64,000 bases of DNA, from positions 367,198-431,197 of the forward strand of contig NZ_JAAZQK010000001.1 in assembly GCF_012275445.1 (NCBI RefSeq). The letters are read 5' to 3'. Both the position numbers and the translations under genes were made by a program. The notes below the pieces were generated by a model. The model made no database searches, was not told where the DNA came from, and saw only the letters and a program-made list of their open reading frames with translations. Of the stretch, positions 7,430 through 17,153 are shown in pieces. How positions within the stretch are numbered: the first letter of the stretch is position 1; every line of letters starts with the position of its first letter. Source of the DNA: Rhizobacter sp. SG703. GTDB lineage: Bacteria; Pseudomonadota; Gammaproteobacteria; Burkholderiales; Burkholderiaceae_C.

Positions 7430-9502
7430 TCACGGTGCACGCAGCCGATCGAGAAACTCCCGCGTTTGCGGCCCCGGTGCCGGCGCCAGCAGGCTGGCGA
7501 TCACCGTCGCCGCGAAACCCGCCGGCACGCCGAACACGCCGGCCGAGATCGGCTGGATGCCGAACCACAGCCGCCCCGGCGCCTGCACGCCGAGCAGCCC
7601 GCGCATCCACGGCTCGTTGAGCGCCATGTAGTACAGCGTCACCGACAGCCCGACCAGCATGCCGGCCACCGCGCCCTGGCGGTTCGCGCGCTGCCAGAAC
7701 ACGCCGAGCACCAGCGCGGGGAAGAAGGCCGAGGCGGCGAACGAGAACGCCGCCGACACCAGGAACACGATGTCGGCCGGCTTCTGCGTCGCAAGCGCCG
7801 CCGCCGCCAGCGCGACCAGCAGCAGCATCACTTTCGACAGCATCACCCGCAGCCCGCCGGGCGCCTTCGGGTCGAGCGTGCGGTAGTAGACGTCGTGCGA
7901 CAGCGCGCTGGAGATCGTCAGCAGCAGCCCGTCGGCGGTCGACAGCGCCGCCGCCAGCCCGCCGGCCGCCACCATGCCGGAGACGACATACGGCAGCCCG
8001 GCGATCTCGGGCGTGGCCAGCACGACGATGTCGGCGCCGATGCGGATCTCGCCCAGCTGCAGCACGCCGTCGCGGTTGATGTCGGCGACCGACAGCAGCG
8101 TCGGATCGACCTTGGCCCAGTTCGCGATCCAGGCCGGCAGCTGCTCGAACGGCGTGCCCACCAGCGACGTGAACAGCTCGTACTTCACCAGCACCGCGAG
8201 CGCCGGTGCCGACAGGTACAGCAGCAGGATGAAGAACAGCGACCAGGTGACCGACTGCCGCGCCTGCCGCACCGACGGCGTCGTGTAGCAACGCACCAGG
8301 ATGTGCGGCAGCGCGGCGGTGCCCAGCATCAGGCAGAACACCAGCGCGATGAAGTTGCGGCGCGAGTCGCCGAAGGCCGCCCGCTCGGCCGGCGTGCCGT
8401 CGGGGTCGCCGGCGAACGGCGTGCCGTGCGGCGGCATGCCGCCGAGCGGATGCGCCCTCGCCTCGTTGGCCGTTTGCGACTGCGTCCAGGCGATGCGCGC
8501 CGCGGCTTCGTCGGCCGGCAGCGCCAGCAGCCGCTTCTCGGCAGCCTGCAGCTCGGCCAGCGACGCACCGGCCTGGCGCAGCTCGGCCAGCTGGCGCCGA
8601 GCGTCGGCACGCTCCGCGGCGAGCGCGCCGGCCACGTCGCGCAGGCGCGCCGCATCGGCGTCGGCGCGCGCCTTGTACAGCGCGATCACCTGCAGCTCGC
8701 GCGGGTCTTGCGCGAGCTCCTTCTCGCGCTCGGTCAGCTTCTGCAGCTGCGCGCCATAGATCGCCTGCGGCACCGGCACGCCGGTCTGCTTGACCGACAG
8801 CCACACCACCGGCACCAGGTAGGCCACCAGCAGCACGATGTACTGCGCGACCTGCGTCCAGGTGATCGCGCGCATGCCGCCGAGGAACGAGCACACCAGC
8901 ACGCCGCCCAGCCCGAGGAAGATGCCGACCTCGAAGGCCACGCCGGTCAGCCGGGTGGTGATCAGCCCGACGCCATAGATCTGCGCCACCACGTAGGTGA
9001 ACGAGCACAGGATGGCCGCCGCCGCGCCGATCAGCCGCGGCGCATGGCCGCCGTAGCGCGCGCCGAGGAAATCGGGGATCGTGAACTCGCCGAACTTGCG
9101 CAGGTACGGCGCCAGCAGCAGCGCCACCAGGCAGAAGCCGCCGGTCCATCCCATGATGAACGCCAGCCCGCCGTAGCCCTGCAGGTACATCGTGCCGGCC
9201 AGGCTGATGAAGGACGCGGCCGACATCCAGTCCGCCGCGGTCGCCATGCCGTTGTAGACCGCCGGCACGCGCCGGCCGGCCACGTAGTACTCGAGCGCAT
9301 CGGTGGTGCGGCTGACGATGCCGATGCCGGCATACAGCGCGACGGTGGCCAGCAGGAAGATCACGCCGATCCAGCGCTTGGGCAGGCCGGCCTGCTCGGC
9401 CGCGGCCAGCGCCGCGATGAACGCGAGCAGGCCCACGGTGTAGAGCCCGTAGACCTTGTTGAGCCGGCGAAGGAAACGGCGCTGCTCGCCGGGGTCACTC
9501 AT
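7430..9502 (-). CDS. SSS-family sodium/solute symporter with coiled-coil insert
   Basis: A 690-residue member of the sodium:solute symporter superfamily, of the type paired with a small DUF4212 subunit (ActP-like; substrate not predictable, short carboxylates are common). About 13 membrane helices are visible, with the conserved core motifs ATAADWMSAASFISLAGT and GGLAAALSTADGLLLTISSALSHD. Two features are unusual. A long charged Ala/Glu/Arg/Leu-rich segment at about residues 251-378, likely a coiled coil, lies between membrane helices. A loop at residues 474-485, DINRDGVLQLGE, fits the EF-hand calcium-loop pattern DxNxDGxLxxxE. The start overlaps the end of the small subunit gene by 8 bases, so the two are translationally coupled. 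Confidence 0.9.
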   Translation of the reverse strand: MSDPGEQRRFLRRLNKVYGLYTVGLLAFIAALAAAEQAGLPKRWIGVIFLLATVALYAGIGIVSRTTDALEYYVAGRRVPAVYNGMATAADWMSAASFISLAGTMYLQGYGGLAFIMGWTGGFCLVALLLAPYLRKFGEFTIPDFLGARYGGHAPRLIGAAAAILCSFTYVVAQIYGVGLITTRLTGVAFEVGIFLGLGGVLVCSFLGGMRAITWTQVAQYIVLLVAYLVPVVWLSVKQTGVPVPQAIYGAQLQKLTEREKELAQDPRELQVIALYKARADADAARLRDVAGALAAERADARRQLAELRQAGASLAELQAAEKRLLALPADEAAARIAWTQSQTANEARAHPLGGMPPHGTPFAGDPDGTPAERAAFGDSRRNFIALVFCLMLGTAALPHILVRCYTTPSVRQARQSVTWSLFFILLLYLSAPALAVLVKYELFTSLVGTPFEQLPAWIANWAKVDPTLLSVADINRDGVLQLGEIRIGADIVVLATPEIAGLPYVVSGMVAAGGLAAALSTADGLLLTISSALSHDVYYRTLDPKAPGGLRVMLSKVMLLLVALAAAALATQKPADIVFLVSAAFSFAASAFFPALVLGVFWQRANRQGAVAGMLVGLSVTLYYMALNEPWMRGLLGVQAPGRLWFGIQPISAGVFGVPAGFAATVIASLLAPAPGPQTREFLDRLRAP

Positions 9503-9761
9503 GGCCGGAATGGTCGCCGCCCGGCTGCGCCGCGTCCATCCGGTCCATCACCCACGCGTAGACGCCGACGATCGCGAGGAACACCAGCAAGGCGCCCTGC
9601 GCGCCGACCCAGAAGCTGAACGGCCAGCCGAAGAAGACGAAGCCCAGGTCGCGCGCGAACCACGCGACGCCGAAGCCGACCGCGAACCACACCAGCAGCA
9701 ATCCGGCGACGATGCGCCGGTTGCGGCGCCAGTAGGCGGTGGTCGGCCGGGCTTCGCTCAC
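9495..9761 (-). CDS. DUF4212 small subunit of sodium/solute symporter
   Basis: An 88-residue protein with two membrane helices (about residues 18-38 and 48-70). The family pattern is YWRRNRRIVAGLLLVWFAVG and the WPFSFWVGAQGALLVFL segment. DUF4212 proteins are encoded directly before SSS transporters and are thought to be a partner subunit. The 8-base overlap with the transporter gene supports this. It starts only 7 bases after the ppsA stop codon, so it may be transcribed with ppsA. Confidence 0.9.
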   Translation of the reverse strand: MSEARPTTAYWRRNRRIVAGLLLVWFAVGFGVAWFARDLGFVFFGWPFSFWVGAQGALLVFLAIVGVYAWVMDRMDAAQPGGDHSGHE

Positions 9762-9768
9762 ACTGCGC

Positions 9769-12177
9769 TCAGCGTTTGGCCAAACGCTGCCAGGTGTCGA
9801 CCACGGTGTCCGGGTTCAGCGAGATCGACACGATCCCCTCCTGCGCCAGCCAGTCGGCGAAATCGGGGTGGTCGCTCGGCCCCTGGCCGCAGATGCCGAT
9901 GTACTTGCCGACCGCGCGGCAGGCCGCGATCGCGCGCGAGATCAGTGCCTTCACGGCCGGGTCGCGTTCGTCGAAATCGCGCGCCAGCAGCTCCATGCCC
10001 GAATCGCGGTCCAGGCCCAGCGTCAGCTGCGTCAGGTCGTTCGAGCCTATCGACATGCCGTCGAAGTGCTCCAGGAACTGGTCGGCCAGGATCGCGTTGC
10101 TCGGCACTTCGCACATCATGATGATGCGCAGCCCGTCCGACCCGCCGGCCGAGGCCCGCTTCAGCCCGTGCTCGGCCAGCATCTCGACGACCCGCTTCGC
10201 CTGCCCGACGGTGCGCACGAACGGCACCATGATCTCGACGTTGTCCAGCCCCATGTCGTTGCGCACGCGCTTGAGCGCCTCGCACTCCATCGCGAAGGCC
10301 TCGCCGAAGCTCTCGCTGACGTAGCGCGACGCGCCGCGGAAGCCGAGCATCGGGTTCTCTTCTTCCGGCTCGTAACGCGAGCCGCCGATCAGCTTGCGGT
10401 ACTCGTTGCTCTTGAAATCGCTCAGCCGCACGATCACCGGCTTCGGCCAGAACGCCGCCGCGATGGTGGCCACGCCCTCGACCAGCTTGTCGACGTAGAA
10501 CGCGCGCGGCGACGCATGGCCGCGCGCCACCGACTCGACCGCCTTCTTCAGGTCGAGGTCGATGTTCGGGTAGTCGAGGATCGCCTTCGGGTGCACGCCG
10601 ATGTTGTTGTTGATGATGAACTCGAGCCGCGCCAAGCCGACGCCGCTGTTGGGCATCTGCGCGAAGTCGAAGGCCAGCTGCGGGTTGCCGACGTTCATCA
10701 TGATCTTGACCGGGCAGTACGGCAGCTCGCCGCGCTGCACCTCGTTGACCTCGGTGTCGAGCAGGCCTTCGTAGATGTAGCCGGTGTCGCCTTCGGAACA
10801 GGCCACCGTGACGAGCGCGCCGTCTTTCAGCGTCTCCGTCGCGTCGCCGCAGCCGACCACCGCCGGGATGCCGAGCTCGCGCGCAATGATCGCCGCGTGG
10901 CAGGTGCGCCCGCCGCGGTTGGTGACGATCGCGCTGGCGCGCTTCATCACCGGCTCCCAGTTCGGGTCGGTCATGTCGGTGACGAGCACGTCGCCGGCCT
11001 GCACGGTGTCCATGTCGGCGAGGCTGTGCACGATGCGCACCGGGCCGGTGCCGATCTTCTGGCCGATCGCGCGGCCTTCGGCGAGCACGGTGCCGCTGCC
11101 CTTCAGCCGGTAGCGCTGCTCCGCCTTGCCCTTGGCCTGGCTCTTCACCGTCTCCGGGCGGGCCTGCAGGATGTAGAGCTTGCCGTCGGCGCCGTCCTTG
11201 CCCCATTCGATGTCCATCGGCCGGCCGTAGTGCTGCTCGATGATCAGCGCGTAGCGCGCCAGCTCGGCCACGTCGGCGTCGATCAGCGAATAGCGGTTGC
11301 GCAGTTCGGTGGCGGTGTCGACCGTCTTGACCAGCTTGCCGGACGCGGACTTCTCGGCCGGCGTCGAGAACTCCATCTTGATCAGCTTGGAGCCAAGGTT
11401 GCGGCGGATGATGGCCTGCTTGCCGTTCTTCAGCGCCGGCTTGTGCACGTAGAACTCGTCGGGGTTCACCGCGCCCTGCACCACCGTCTCGCCGAGGCCA
11501 TAGCTGGAGGTGATGAAGACCACGTCGGGGAAACCGCTCTCGGTGTCGAGAGTGAACATCACGCCGGCGGCCCCGAGGTCGGAGCGCACCATGCGCTGCA
11601 CGCCGGCCGACAGCGCGACGTCGGCATGGGCGAAGCCCTTGTGCACGCGGTAGCTGATCGCGCGGTCGTTGTAGAGGCTCGCGAACACCTCCTTCATCTT
11701 GTGCAGCACCTCGTCGATGCCGATCACGTTGAGGAAGGTCTCCTGCTGGCCGGCGAAGCTGGCGTCGGGCAGGTCTTCGGCGGTGGCCGACGAGCGCACG
11801 GCGAACGACGCGCCCGGGTGGTCGGCCGTCAGCCGCGCGAACTCGGCGCGGATGGCGGTCTCCAGCTCGGGCGGGAACGGCGTGGCCTCGATCCAGGCGC
11901 GGATCTGCGCGCCGGCCTCGGCCAGCGCCTTCACGTCATCGGTATTGAGGGTGGAAAGTCGATCCTGGATGCGCGCGGCCAGGCCGTTGTGCGCGAGAAA
12001 CTGCCGGAACGCATGCGCCGTGGTGGCAAAACCGCCGGGCACCCGCACGCCGGTGGCGGCCAGCTGGCTGATCATTTCGCCGAGGGAGGCGTTCTTGCCG
12101 CCGACCGCCTCGACGTCGGTCATTCTCAGATGTTCAAACGGTGCGACCAGGGCGGTCGCCAAGTTCGGAAGTGACAT
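9769..12177 (-). CDS. ppsA: Phosphoenolpyruvate synthase
   Basis: PpsA converts pyruvate, ATP and water to PEP, AMP and phosphate, opening gluconeogenesis from three-carbon substrates. ATG at 12177 is chosen ([19 protein letters not shown]) because GGAG lies seven bases upstream; it gives 802 residues, normal for the family. Domains in order: the ATP-grasp PEP/pyruvate-binding domain (about 20-355, [12 protein letters not shown]), the swivelling phosphohistidine domain with the catalytic His in [21 protein letters not shown] (about 430), and the C-terminal TIM barrel ([24 protein letters not shown]). The divergent ppsR encodes its regulatory kinase/phosphorylase. Confidence 0.96.
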   Translation of the reverse strand: MSLPNLATALVAPFEHLRMTDVEAVGGKNASLGEMISQLAATGVRVPGGFATTAHAFRQFLAHNGLAARIQDRLSTLNTDDVKALAEAGAQIRAWIEATPFPPELETAIRAEFARLTADHPGASFAVRSSATAEDLPDASFAGQQETFLNVIGIDEVLHKMKEVFASLYNDRAISYRVHKGFAHADVALSAGVQRMVRSDLGAAGVMFTLDTESGFPDVVFITSSYGLGETVVQGAVNPDEFYVHKPALKNGKQAIIRRNLGSKLIKMEFSTPAEKSASGKLVKTVDTATELRNRYSLIDADVAELARYALIIEQHYGRPMDIEWGKDGADGKLYILQARPETVKSQAKGKAEQRYRLKGSGTVLAEGRAIGQKIGTGPVRIVHSLADMDTVQAGDVLVTDMTDPNWEPVMKRASAIVTNRGGRTCHAAIIARELGIPAVVGCGDATETLKDGALVTVACSEGDTGYIYEGLLDTEVNEVQRGELPYCPVKIMMNVGNPQLAFDFAQMPNSGVGLARLEFIINNNIGVHPKAILDYPNIDLDLKKAVESVARGHASPRAFYVDKLVEGVATIAAAFWPKPVIVRLSDFKSNEYRKLIGGSRYEPEEENPMLGFRGASRYVSESFGEAFAMECEALKRVRNDMGLDNVEIMVPFVRTVGQAKRVVEMLAEHGLKRASAGGSDGLRIIMMCEVPSNAILADQFLEHFDGMSIGSNDLTQLTLGLDRDSGMELLARDFDERDPAVKALISRAIAACRAVGKYIGICGQGPSDHPDFADWLAQEGIVSISLNPDTVVDTWQRLAKR

Positions 12178-12394
12178 GGGAAAGCTCCGTGATGTTGAGA
12201 AACCGGTGCTTCCCGCCCTGACCGCGAACCCGAGCAACGCTCCGAGGGCTCCAGCAGGCGACGCGCGGTCCAGCGCTTGAGGTGTTCGAGTGGTGGCATG
12301 GACCGAAGAGGCGTTTGGGGGCGATTTGGAAGGTTGGGCGCGATTTTACGGGCCTTCCTGCCTATCATCGATGCCTCAACGCCCCCCTGTTCAC

Positions 12395-13216
12395 ATGGCC
12401 AATCGCACTGTCTACTTCGTCTCCGACGGCACCGGGATCACGGCCGAGACCTTCGGCAACTCGATCCTGGCCCAGTTCGCGATCAAGCCGCGGCACGTGC
12501 GGCGGCCGTTCATCGACTCCGAGGACAAGGTGCACCAGGTGGTGCGCGAGATCAACCATTCGTTCGACGTCGAGGGCCGGCGGCCGATCGTGTTCGTGAC
12601 GCTGGTCAACCGCGAGATCCTGAACATCCTGAAGGCAAGCAGCCGCGGCATGGTGCTGGACATGTTCAACACCTTCATCGAACCGCTGGAGGCCGAGTTC
12701 GAGATGACCTCGAACCACCGCGTCGGCCGCTTCCCGGATATTTCGAAGAGCCAGGAGTACACCGACCGCATCGAGGCGATCAACTTCTCGCTGGCGCACG
12801 ACGACGGGCAATCGTCGAAGAACCTGGCCGAGGCCGACGTGATCCTGGTCGGCGTGAGCCGCAGCGGCAAGACGCCGACCTCGCTGTACCTGGCGATGCA
12901 GCATGGCATCAAGGCGGCCAACTACCCGCTGATCCCGGAAGACTTCGACCGCATGGTGCTGCCGGCGGGCCTGGCGCCGCACCGGCGCAAGTGCTTCGGG
13001 CTGACGATCGCGCCGGAGCGGCTGGCCGAGATCCGCCATGAGCGGCGGCCGAACAGCCCCTATTCGAGCATCGAGAACTGCCGGCACGAGGTGTCGGAGG
13101 CCGAGGCGATGATGCGGCGCGAAGGCATCGCGTGGCTGTCGTCGACGCACAAGTCGATCGAGGAGATCGCGACGACGATCCTGCGCGACATCAGGCCGGA
13201 TCGGTTGATGTATTGA
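12395..13216 (+). CDS. ppsR: PEP synthase regulatory kinase/pyrophosphorylase (PpsR)
   Basis: PpsR is the bifunctional DUF299-family enzyme that inactivates PEP synthase by ADP-dependent phosphorylation of an active-site Thr and reactivates it by Pi-dependent removal. The start is close to the conserved VYFVSDGTGITAETFGNSIL as in the family. An in-frame ATG at 12371 would add eight residues; a TATCAT box at 12363-12368 would leave that ATG untranscribed. The nucleotide-binding loop is GVSRSGKTPTSLYLAMQ (about residues 147-163). The protein is 273 residues (E. coli 277). Divergent pairing with ppsA supports the role. The 3' end overlaps the convergent methyltransferase gene by 26 bases. Confidence 0.93.
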   Translation: MANRTVYFVSDGTGITAETFGNSILAQFAIKPRHVRRPFIDSEDKVHQVVREINHSFDVEGRRPIVFVTLVNREILNILKASSRGMVLDMFNTFIEPLEAEFEMTSNHRVGRFPDISKSQEYTDRIEAINFSLAHDDGQSSKNLAEADVILVGVSRSGKTPTSLYLAMQHGIKAANYPLIPEDFDRMVLPAGLAPHRRKCFGLTIAPERLAEIRHERRPNSPYSSIENCRHEVSEAEAMMRREGIAWLSSTHKSIEEIATTILRDIRPDRLMY

Positions 13217-13994
13217 CCTTGTTTTGTCGCGCCGATTCGTAGAGGCACACCGCCGCGGCCGCGGCGACGTTCAGCGACTCCTCGCCGCCGGGCTGCGGAA
13301 TGCGCAGTGATTGCGCGCAGCGCGCCATCAACGCGGCCGACACGCCCTGCCCTTCGTGGCCCAGCACCCAGGCGCAAGGCCACGGCAGCCTGGCGCGGTG
13401 GATCTCGTGCGGAGTGTGCGAACTGGTGGCCAGCAGCGGCACGGTCAGCGCTTCGAGCGCCGGCGCTTCGAGCCCTTCGACCAGCCGCAGCGCGAAATGC
13501 GCGCCCATGCCGGCCCGCAGCACCTTCGGCGACCACAGCGCGGCGGTGCCTTTCAATGCGATCACCTGCGTGAAGCCGAAGGCGGCCGCGCTGCGCAGCA
13601 CCGCGCCGACGTTGCCGGCGTCCTGCAGGCGATCCAGCACGACGCTGGGCGCATCGGCCTGCAGCGTTGCACCGCCGGTCCACGGCAGCACGAACACGAT
13701 CGGCGCGGCCGATTCCAACGTGCCCAGGCCCGCCATCAGCGCCGCCGGCACCACCGCCACCTGCGGTGCACGCTCGGCCAGCGCGCGCAATGCCGGCACC
13801 TGCCAGCCCGCTTCGGTGATCACGGCCTGCGACGGCTGCCCGCCACGCTGCAGCAGCGCCGATGCCAGGTGGTCGCCTTCCAGCAGCACCTCGCCGTGCT
13901 TGCGGTAACCGCCCGGATCGGCGGCCAGCTTGCGCAGCCGCACCAGCAACGGGTTGTCGCGCGAACTGATCGCCTTGACCGCGGCGGCCGTCAC
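13191..13994 (-). CDS. SpoU/TrmH-family RNA 2'-O-methyltransferase
   Basis: An AdoMet-dependent SPOUT methyltransferase that modifies ribose in tRNA or rRNA; the exact target cannot be read from sequence. The three SpoU motifs are present: [21 protein letters not shown], the [10 protein letters not shown] loop, and [20 protein letters not shown], which forms the trefoil knot. An N-terminal substrate-binding domain covers about residues 1-100. The GTG start at 13994 overlaps the rnhB stop (GTGA), giving 267 residues and suggesting coupling. It is the last gene of the long rpsB-to-rnhB run and converges on ppsR. Confidence 0.88.
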   Translation of the reverse strand: MTAAAVKAISSRDNPLLVRLRKLAADPGGYRKHGEVLLEGDHLASALLQRGGQPSQAVITEAGWQVPALRALAERAPQVAVVPAALMAGLGTLESAAPIVFVLPWTGGATLQADAPSVVLDRLQDAGNVGAVLRSAAAFGFTQVIALKGTAALWSPKVLRAGMGAHFALRLVEGLEAPALEALTVPLLATSSHTPHEIHRARLPWPCAWVLGHEGQGVSAALMARCAQSLRIPQPGGEESLNVAAAAAVCLYESARQNKVNTSTDPA

Positions 13995-14665
13995 TCGGCA
14001 GGCACCGAAACGGCGGCCGGTACCGGCACGAGCACCGGCACACCCGCCGGCACCAGGGCTTCGCGCACCGGCGCGAACGAGCGGCGGTGGTGCACGCAGG
14101 CGCCGTGCTGCTTCAGCGCGGCCAGGTGCATCGGCGTGCCGTAGCCCTTGTGCTCGTCGAAGCCGTACTGCGGGTGCTGGTCGTGCAGCACCAGGCACAG
14201 CCGGTCGCGGTGCACCTTCGCGAGGATCGACGCCGCCGAGATCGACTGCACCAGCGCATCGCCCTGCACGATCGCCTCGGCCGCGATCTTCAGCACCGGC
14301 AGCCGGTTGCCGTCGACCAGCACCTTGGCCGGCTTCAGCCGCAGCCCCTCGACCGCGCGGCGCATCGCGAGCATCGTCGCCTGCAGGATGTTCAGCGTGT
14401 CGATCTCTTCCACCGTGGCCTCGGCCACCGCGCAGCACAAGGCCTTCGCGCGGATCTCGTCGTACAGGCGCGCACGCACCGCGGCCGTCAGCTTCTTCGA
14501 ATCGTCCAGGCCCTTGATCGGGCGCAGGTCGTCGAGGATCACCGCCGCGGCGACCACCGGGCCGGCCAGCGGGCCGCGGCCGGCTTCGTCGACGCCCGCG
14601 ACCAGGCCGATCGCGTCGAAGCGCAGGCCGAGTTGCTCAGGCGTGGAGGACTTTCTCGATCGCAT
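13991..14665 (-). CDS. rnhB: Ribonuclease HII
   Basis: RNase HII nicks the RNA strand at single ribonucleotides embedded in DNA, starting ribonucleotide excision repair. The catalytic N-terminal motif is [23 protein letters not shown], with further acidic residues in [10 protein letters not shown] and the DGN segment. ATG at 14665 ([17 protein letters not shown]) gives 224 residues and overlaps the end of lpxB by 29 bases; the lpxA-lpxB-rnhB order is classical. The tail (about residues 195-224) is a low-complexity Val/Pro/Ala stretch beyond the conserved fold. Confidence 0.95.
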   Translation of the reverse strand: MRSRKSSTPEQLGLRFDAIGLVAGVDEAGRGPLAGPVVAAAVILDDLRPIKGLDDSKKLTAAVRARLYDEIRAKALCCAVAEATVEEIDTLNILQATMLAMRRAVEGLRLKPAKVLVDGNRLPVLKIAAEAIVQGDALVQSISAASILAKVHRDRLCLVLHDQHPQYGFDEHKGYGTPMHLAALKQHGACVHHRRSFAPVREALVPAGVPVLVPVPAAVSVPAE

Positions 14666-15782
14666 CGGTGGCAGCCTGGGCAGTGTTGCAGCGCAGTCGG
14701 TGGTGCAGTTCGGTGAAACGCCGGGCGATGGCAGCGGATTCGGCTGGCTTGTCCAGCCACGCGAAGCCCGCAGCCGCGAGTTTCTGCGGCGTCGCGTCGT
14801 TCTGCAAGAGCTCGGGCACCGCAAATTCGCCGAGCAGGATGTTGGGCAACCCGACCCATGGCTGGTAACCCATGCGTTTCATCATCTGCCAGCTCAGCCA
14901 GTTCATCGCGTAGGTGATGACCATCGGCCGCTTGAACAGCGCCGCCTCGAGCGTCGCGGTGCCGCTCGCGATCAGCGTGACGTCGCAGGCCGCCAGCGCT
15001 TCGTGCGACCGGCCGTCGAGCAGCTCGATGCCGACACCGGCCGCATGCTCGGCCACCATCGGCACGACCAGCGACTGCAGCCCCGGCACCACCGGCAGCA
15101 GGAAGCGCAGCCCGGGGCGCTGCCGCTTCATCAGCGCGGCCGCAGCCAGCAGGCGCGGCGCGATGTACTGGATCTCGGAGCGCCGGCTGCCGGGCAGCAG
15201 CGCGACGACGGTTTCGTCGGGGCCGATGCTCAGCGCGCGGCGGGCGGCGTCGCGCGGCACCTCGATCGGGATCGCATCGGCCAGCGGGTGGCCGACGTAG
15301 GTCGCGGCAATGCCATGCCGCTCGTACAAGGCCGGCTCGAACGGGAAGATGCACAGCACGTGGTCGACCGCGCCACCGATCTTCTCGATGCGCCCGCCGC
15401 GCCAGGCCCAGATCGACGGGCTGACGAAATGGATGCTCTTGATGCCGCGCTGCTTCAGCCGCGTCTCGAGGCCCAGGTTGAAATCGGGCGCGTCGACACC
15501 GATGAACGCGTCCGGCGGCTCGCGCAGCAGGCGCTCGGCGAGCTGCTCGCGGATGCCGGAGATCTCGCGGTAGTGGCGCAGCACCTCGACATAGCCGCGC
15601 ACCGCGAGCTTGTCGTGCGGCCACCAGGCCTCGAAGCCCTGGGCGGCCATCTTCGGGCCACCGATGCCGGCCGCCTGCAAGTGCGGCCAGCGCGCCTTCA
15701 GGCCACCGAGCAACAGGCCGGCGAGCAGGTCGCCGGAAGCTTCGCCGGCCACCAGGGCCAGCCGTGGTGAGCCGTTCTTCAT
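14637..15782 (-). CDS. lpxB: Lipid-A-disaccharide synthase
   Basis: LpxB is the GT19 glycosyltransferase that joins UDP-2,3-diacylglucosamine and lipid X to make the lipid A disaccharide on the inner face of the cytoplasmic membrane. It is 381 residues. Conserved parts include [16 protein letters not shown] at the N-terminus, the [12 protein letters not shown] motif, the [12 protein letters not shown] segment, and the nucleotide-binding [10 protein letters not shown] and [16 protein letters not shown] in the C-terminal half. It lies downstream of lpxA, with a dispersed repeat in the 113-base gap between them. Confidence 0.96.
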   Translation of the reverse strand: MKNGSPRLALVAGEASGDLLAGLLLGGLKARWPHLQAAGIGGPKMAAQGFEAWWPHDKLAVRGYVEVLRHYREISGIREQLAERLLREPPDAFIGVDAPDFNLGLETRLKQRGIKSIHFVSPSIWAWRGGRIEKIGGAVDHVLCIFPFEPALYERHGIAATYVGHPLADAIPIEVPRDAARRALSIGPDETVVALLPGSRRSEIQYIAPRLLAAAALMKRQRPGLRFLLPVVPGLQSLVVPMVAEHAAGVGIELLDGRSHEALAACDVTLIASGTATLEAALFKRPMVITYAMNWLSWQMMKRMGYQPWVGLPNILLGEFAVPELLQNDATPQKLAAAGFAWLDKPAESAAIARRFTELHHRLRCNTAQAATDAIEKVLHA

Positions 15783-15817
15783 GTCAGTAGTTCATCGAAT
15801 GGCTGACCCGGCGGACG

Positions 15818-15890
15818 CCGCGGAACCGGCTTTGCCAGGCCGCTGGCGGCGCCCCCTTGAGGGGGAGGCGCGCAGCGCTTCGGGGATGGG
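15818..15890. repeat. Dispersed intergenic repeat, copy A (lpxA-lpxB gap)
   Basis: About 73 bases that closely match 44308-44380 in the same orientation. Shared elements are the hairpin-forming CCGGCTTTGCC(A/G)GG and the GGCGCCCCCTTGAGGGGG(A/T)GGCGC dyad, with an AGCGC trailer. The copy lies on the 3' side of lpxA, starting about 5 bases past its stop codon, inside the operon. It could fold in the mRNA as a stabiliser or attenuator. The family resembles short intergenic palindromic repeats common in Burkholderiales (recalled, not searched). Confidence 0.75.
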
Positions 15891-15895
15891 TGTCC

Positions 15896-16684
15896 TCATC
15901 TCGCGATGCCGCGGGTCACGGCGGCGAGGAAGTCGTTCATCATCGCCACGTCGCCGGCGGCCTCGGGCACCGAATCGGCCAGCGCCGCGATCTCGTCGCG
16001 CGCTTCCTGCAGCGTGCGACCGCTGCGGTACAGGCTGCGGTGCATCTGCTTGACCGCCGCGATGCGCTCCGCGCTGAAGCCGCGGCGGCGCAGGCCTTCG
16101 ATGTTGAAACCGCGCACCGCGAGCGGGTTGCCGTCGACCATCATGTACGGCGGCACGTCCTGCGAGATCGCGCTGGAGAAGCCGACGAAGGCGTAGGCGC
16201 CGATCTTGACGAACTGGTGCACGCCCGACAGCCCGCCGATCGTCACCCAGTCGCCGACGTGCACGTGGCCGGCCAGCGTCGCGTTGTTGGCCAGCACCGT
16301 GTGGTTGCCCAGCTGCACGTCGTGCGCCACGTGCACGTAGGCCATGATCCAGTTGTCGTTGCCGACGCGCGTGATGCCGACGTCCTGCGCGGTGCCGGTG
16401 TTGAAGGTGCAGAACTCGCGCACCACGTTGCGGTCGCCGATGTGCAGCTGCGTCGGCTCGCCGGCGTATTTCTTGTCCTGCGGCACCGCGCCGAGCGACA
16501 CGAACTGGAAGATCCGGTTGTCGCGCCCGATCGTCGTGTGGCCTTCGATCACCGCATGCGGGCCGATCGTCGTGCCTTCGTCGATGCGCACATGCGCGCC
16601 GATCACCGCGTAGGGGCCGACGCTGACCGTCTCGCCCAGCTGGGCGCCCGGCGCGATCACGGCGGTGGGGTGGATGGTGGCCAT
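15896..16684 (-). CDS. lpxA: UDP-N-acetylglucosamine acyltransferase
   Basis: LpxA performs the first step of lipid A synthesis, 3-O-acylation of UDP-GlcNAc with a hydroxyacyl-ACP. The 262-residue protein is a left-handed beta helix of hexapeptide repeats (for example [20 protein letters not shown]) followed by a helical C-terminal domain (about 190-262). The catalytic His lies in [13 protein letters not shown] (about residue 125). It follows fabZ by 16 bases, and the pair competes for the same hydroxyacyl-ACP pool. Confidence 0.97.
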   Translation of the reverse strand: MATIHPTAVIAPGAQLGETVSVGPYAVIGAHVRIDEGTTIGPHAVIEGHTTIGRDNRIFQFVSLGAVPQDKKYAGEPTQLHIGDRNVVREFCTFNTGTAQDVGITRVGNDNWIMAYVHVAHDVQLGNHTVLANNATLAGHVHVGDWVTIGGLSGVHQFVKIGAYAFVGFSSAISQDVPPYMMVDGNPLAVRGFNIEGLRRRGFSAERIAAVKQMHRSLYRSGRTLQEARDEIAALADSVPEAAGDVAMMNDFLAAVTRGIAR

Positions 16685-16700
16685 CGCGTTGCTCCCGCCT

Positions 16701-17153
16701 TCAGCTGACCTTGCGCATCGTGCACATCAGCTCGGCCTCGACCGCGAGCTCGCCGCCGACCGAGGCGCGCGCCTTGTACTTGTAGATGCCGGCCTTCACG
16801 CGATCGACCGTGACGTCGAGGATCAGCTGGTCGCCCGGCTCCACCGGCCGCTTGAAGCGCGCACCGTCGATGCCGACGAAGTAGTAGACGGTGTCGCTGT
16901 CCGGCGATTCGCCGATGGTCTCGAACGACAGCAGCGCCGCTGCCTGGGCCAGCGCCTCGAGCATCAGCACGCCCGGCATCACCGGACGGTGCGGGAAGTG
17001 GCCGGTGAAGAACGGTTCGTTGATCGTGACGTTCTTCAGCGCCTTGATGCGCACGCCCTTTTCCATCTCCAGCACGCGGTCGACCAGCAGGATCGGATAG
17101 CGATGCGGCAGCTTCTTGAGGATCTGGTGGATATCCATCGTGTCCATGGTCAT
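16701..17153 (-). CDS. fabZ: 3-hydroxyacyl-ACP dehydratase FabZ
   Basis: FabZ dehydrates beta-hydroxyacyl-ACP in fatty-acid elongation. It is a 150-residue hot-dog fold protein with the catalytic His/Glu motif [20 protein letters not shown] (about residues 50-69). The ATG overlaps the lpxD stop by 4 bases (ATGA), indicating translational coupling. The nearby second Met ([15 protein letters not shown]) is an alternative start. Its place between lpxD and lpxA balances membrane phospholipid against lipid A acyl supply. Confidence 0.97.
   Translation of the reverse strand: MTMDTMDIHQILKKLPHRYPILLVDRVLEMEKGVRIKALKNVTINEPFFTGHFPHRPVMPGVLMLEALAQAAALLSFETIGESPDSDTVYYFVGIDGARFKRPVEPGDQLILDVTVDRVKAGIYKYKARASVGGELAVEAELMCTMRKVS

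Noticed and set aside
7334-9619. A 761-codon plus-strand frame antisense to the symporter
   Set aside because: Extreme Arg/His/Gln content and no recognisable domain; the minus-strand transporter has clear membrane helices and family motifs.
9739-12174. An 811-codon plus-strand frame antisense to ppsA
   Set aside because: Shadow of ppsA, whose catalytic motifs are intact on the minus strand.
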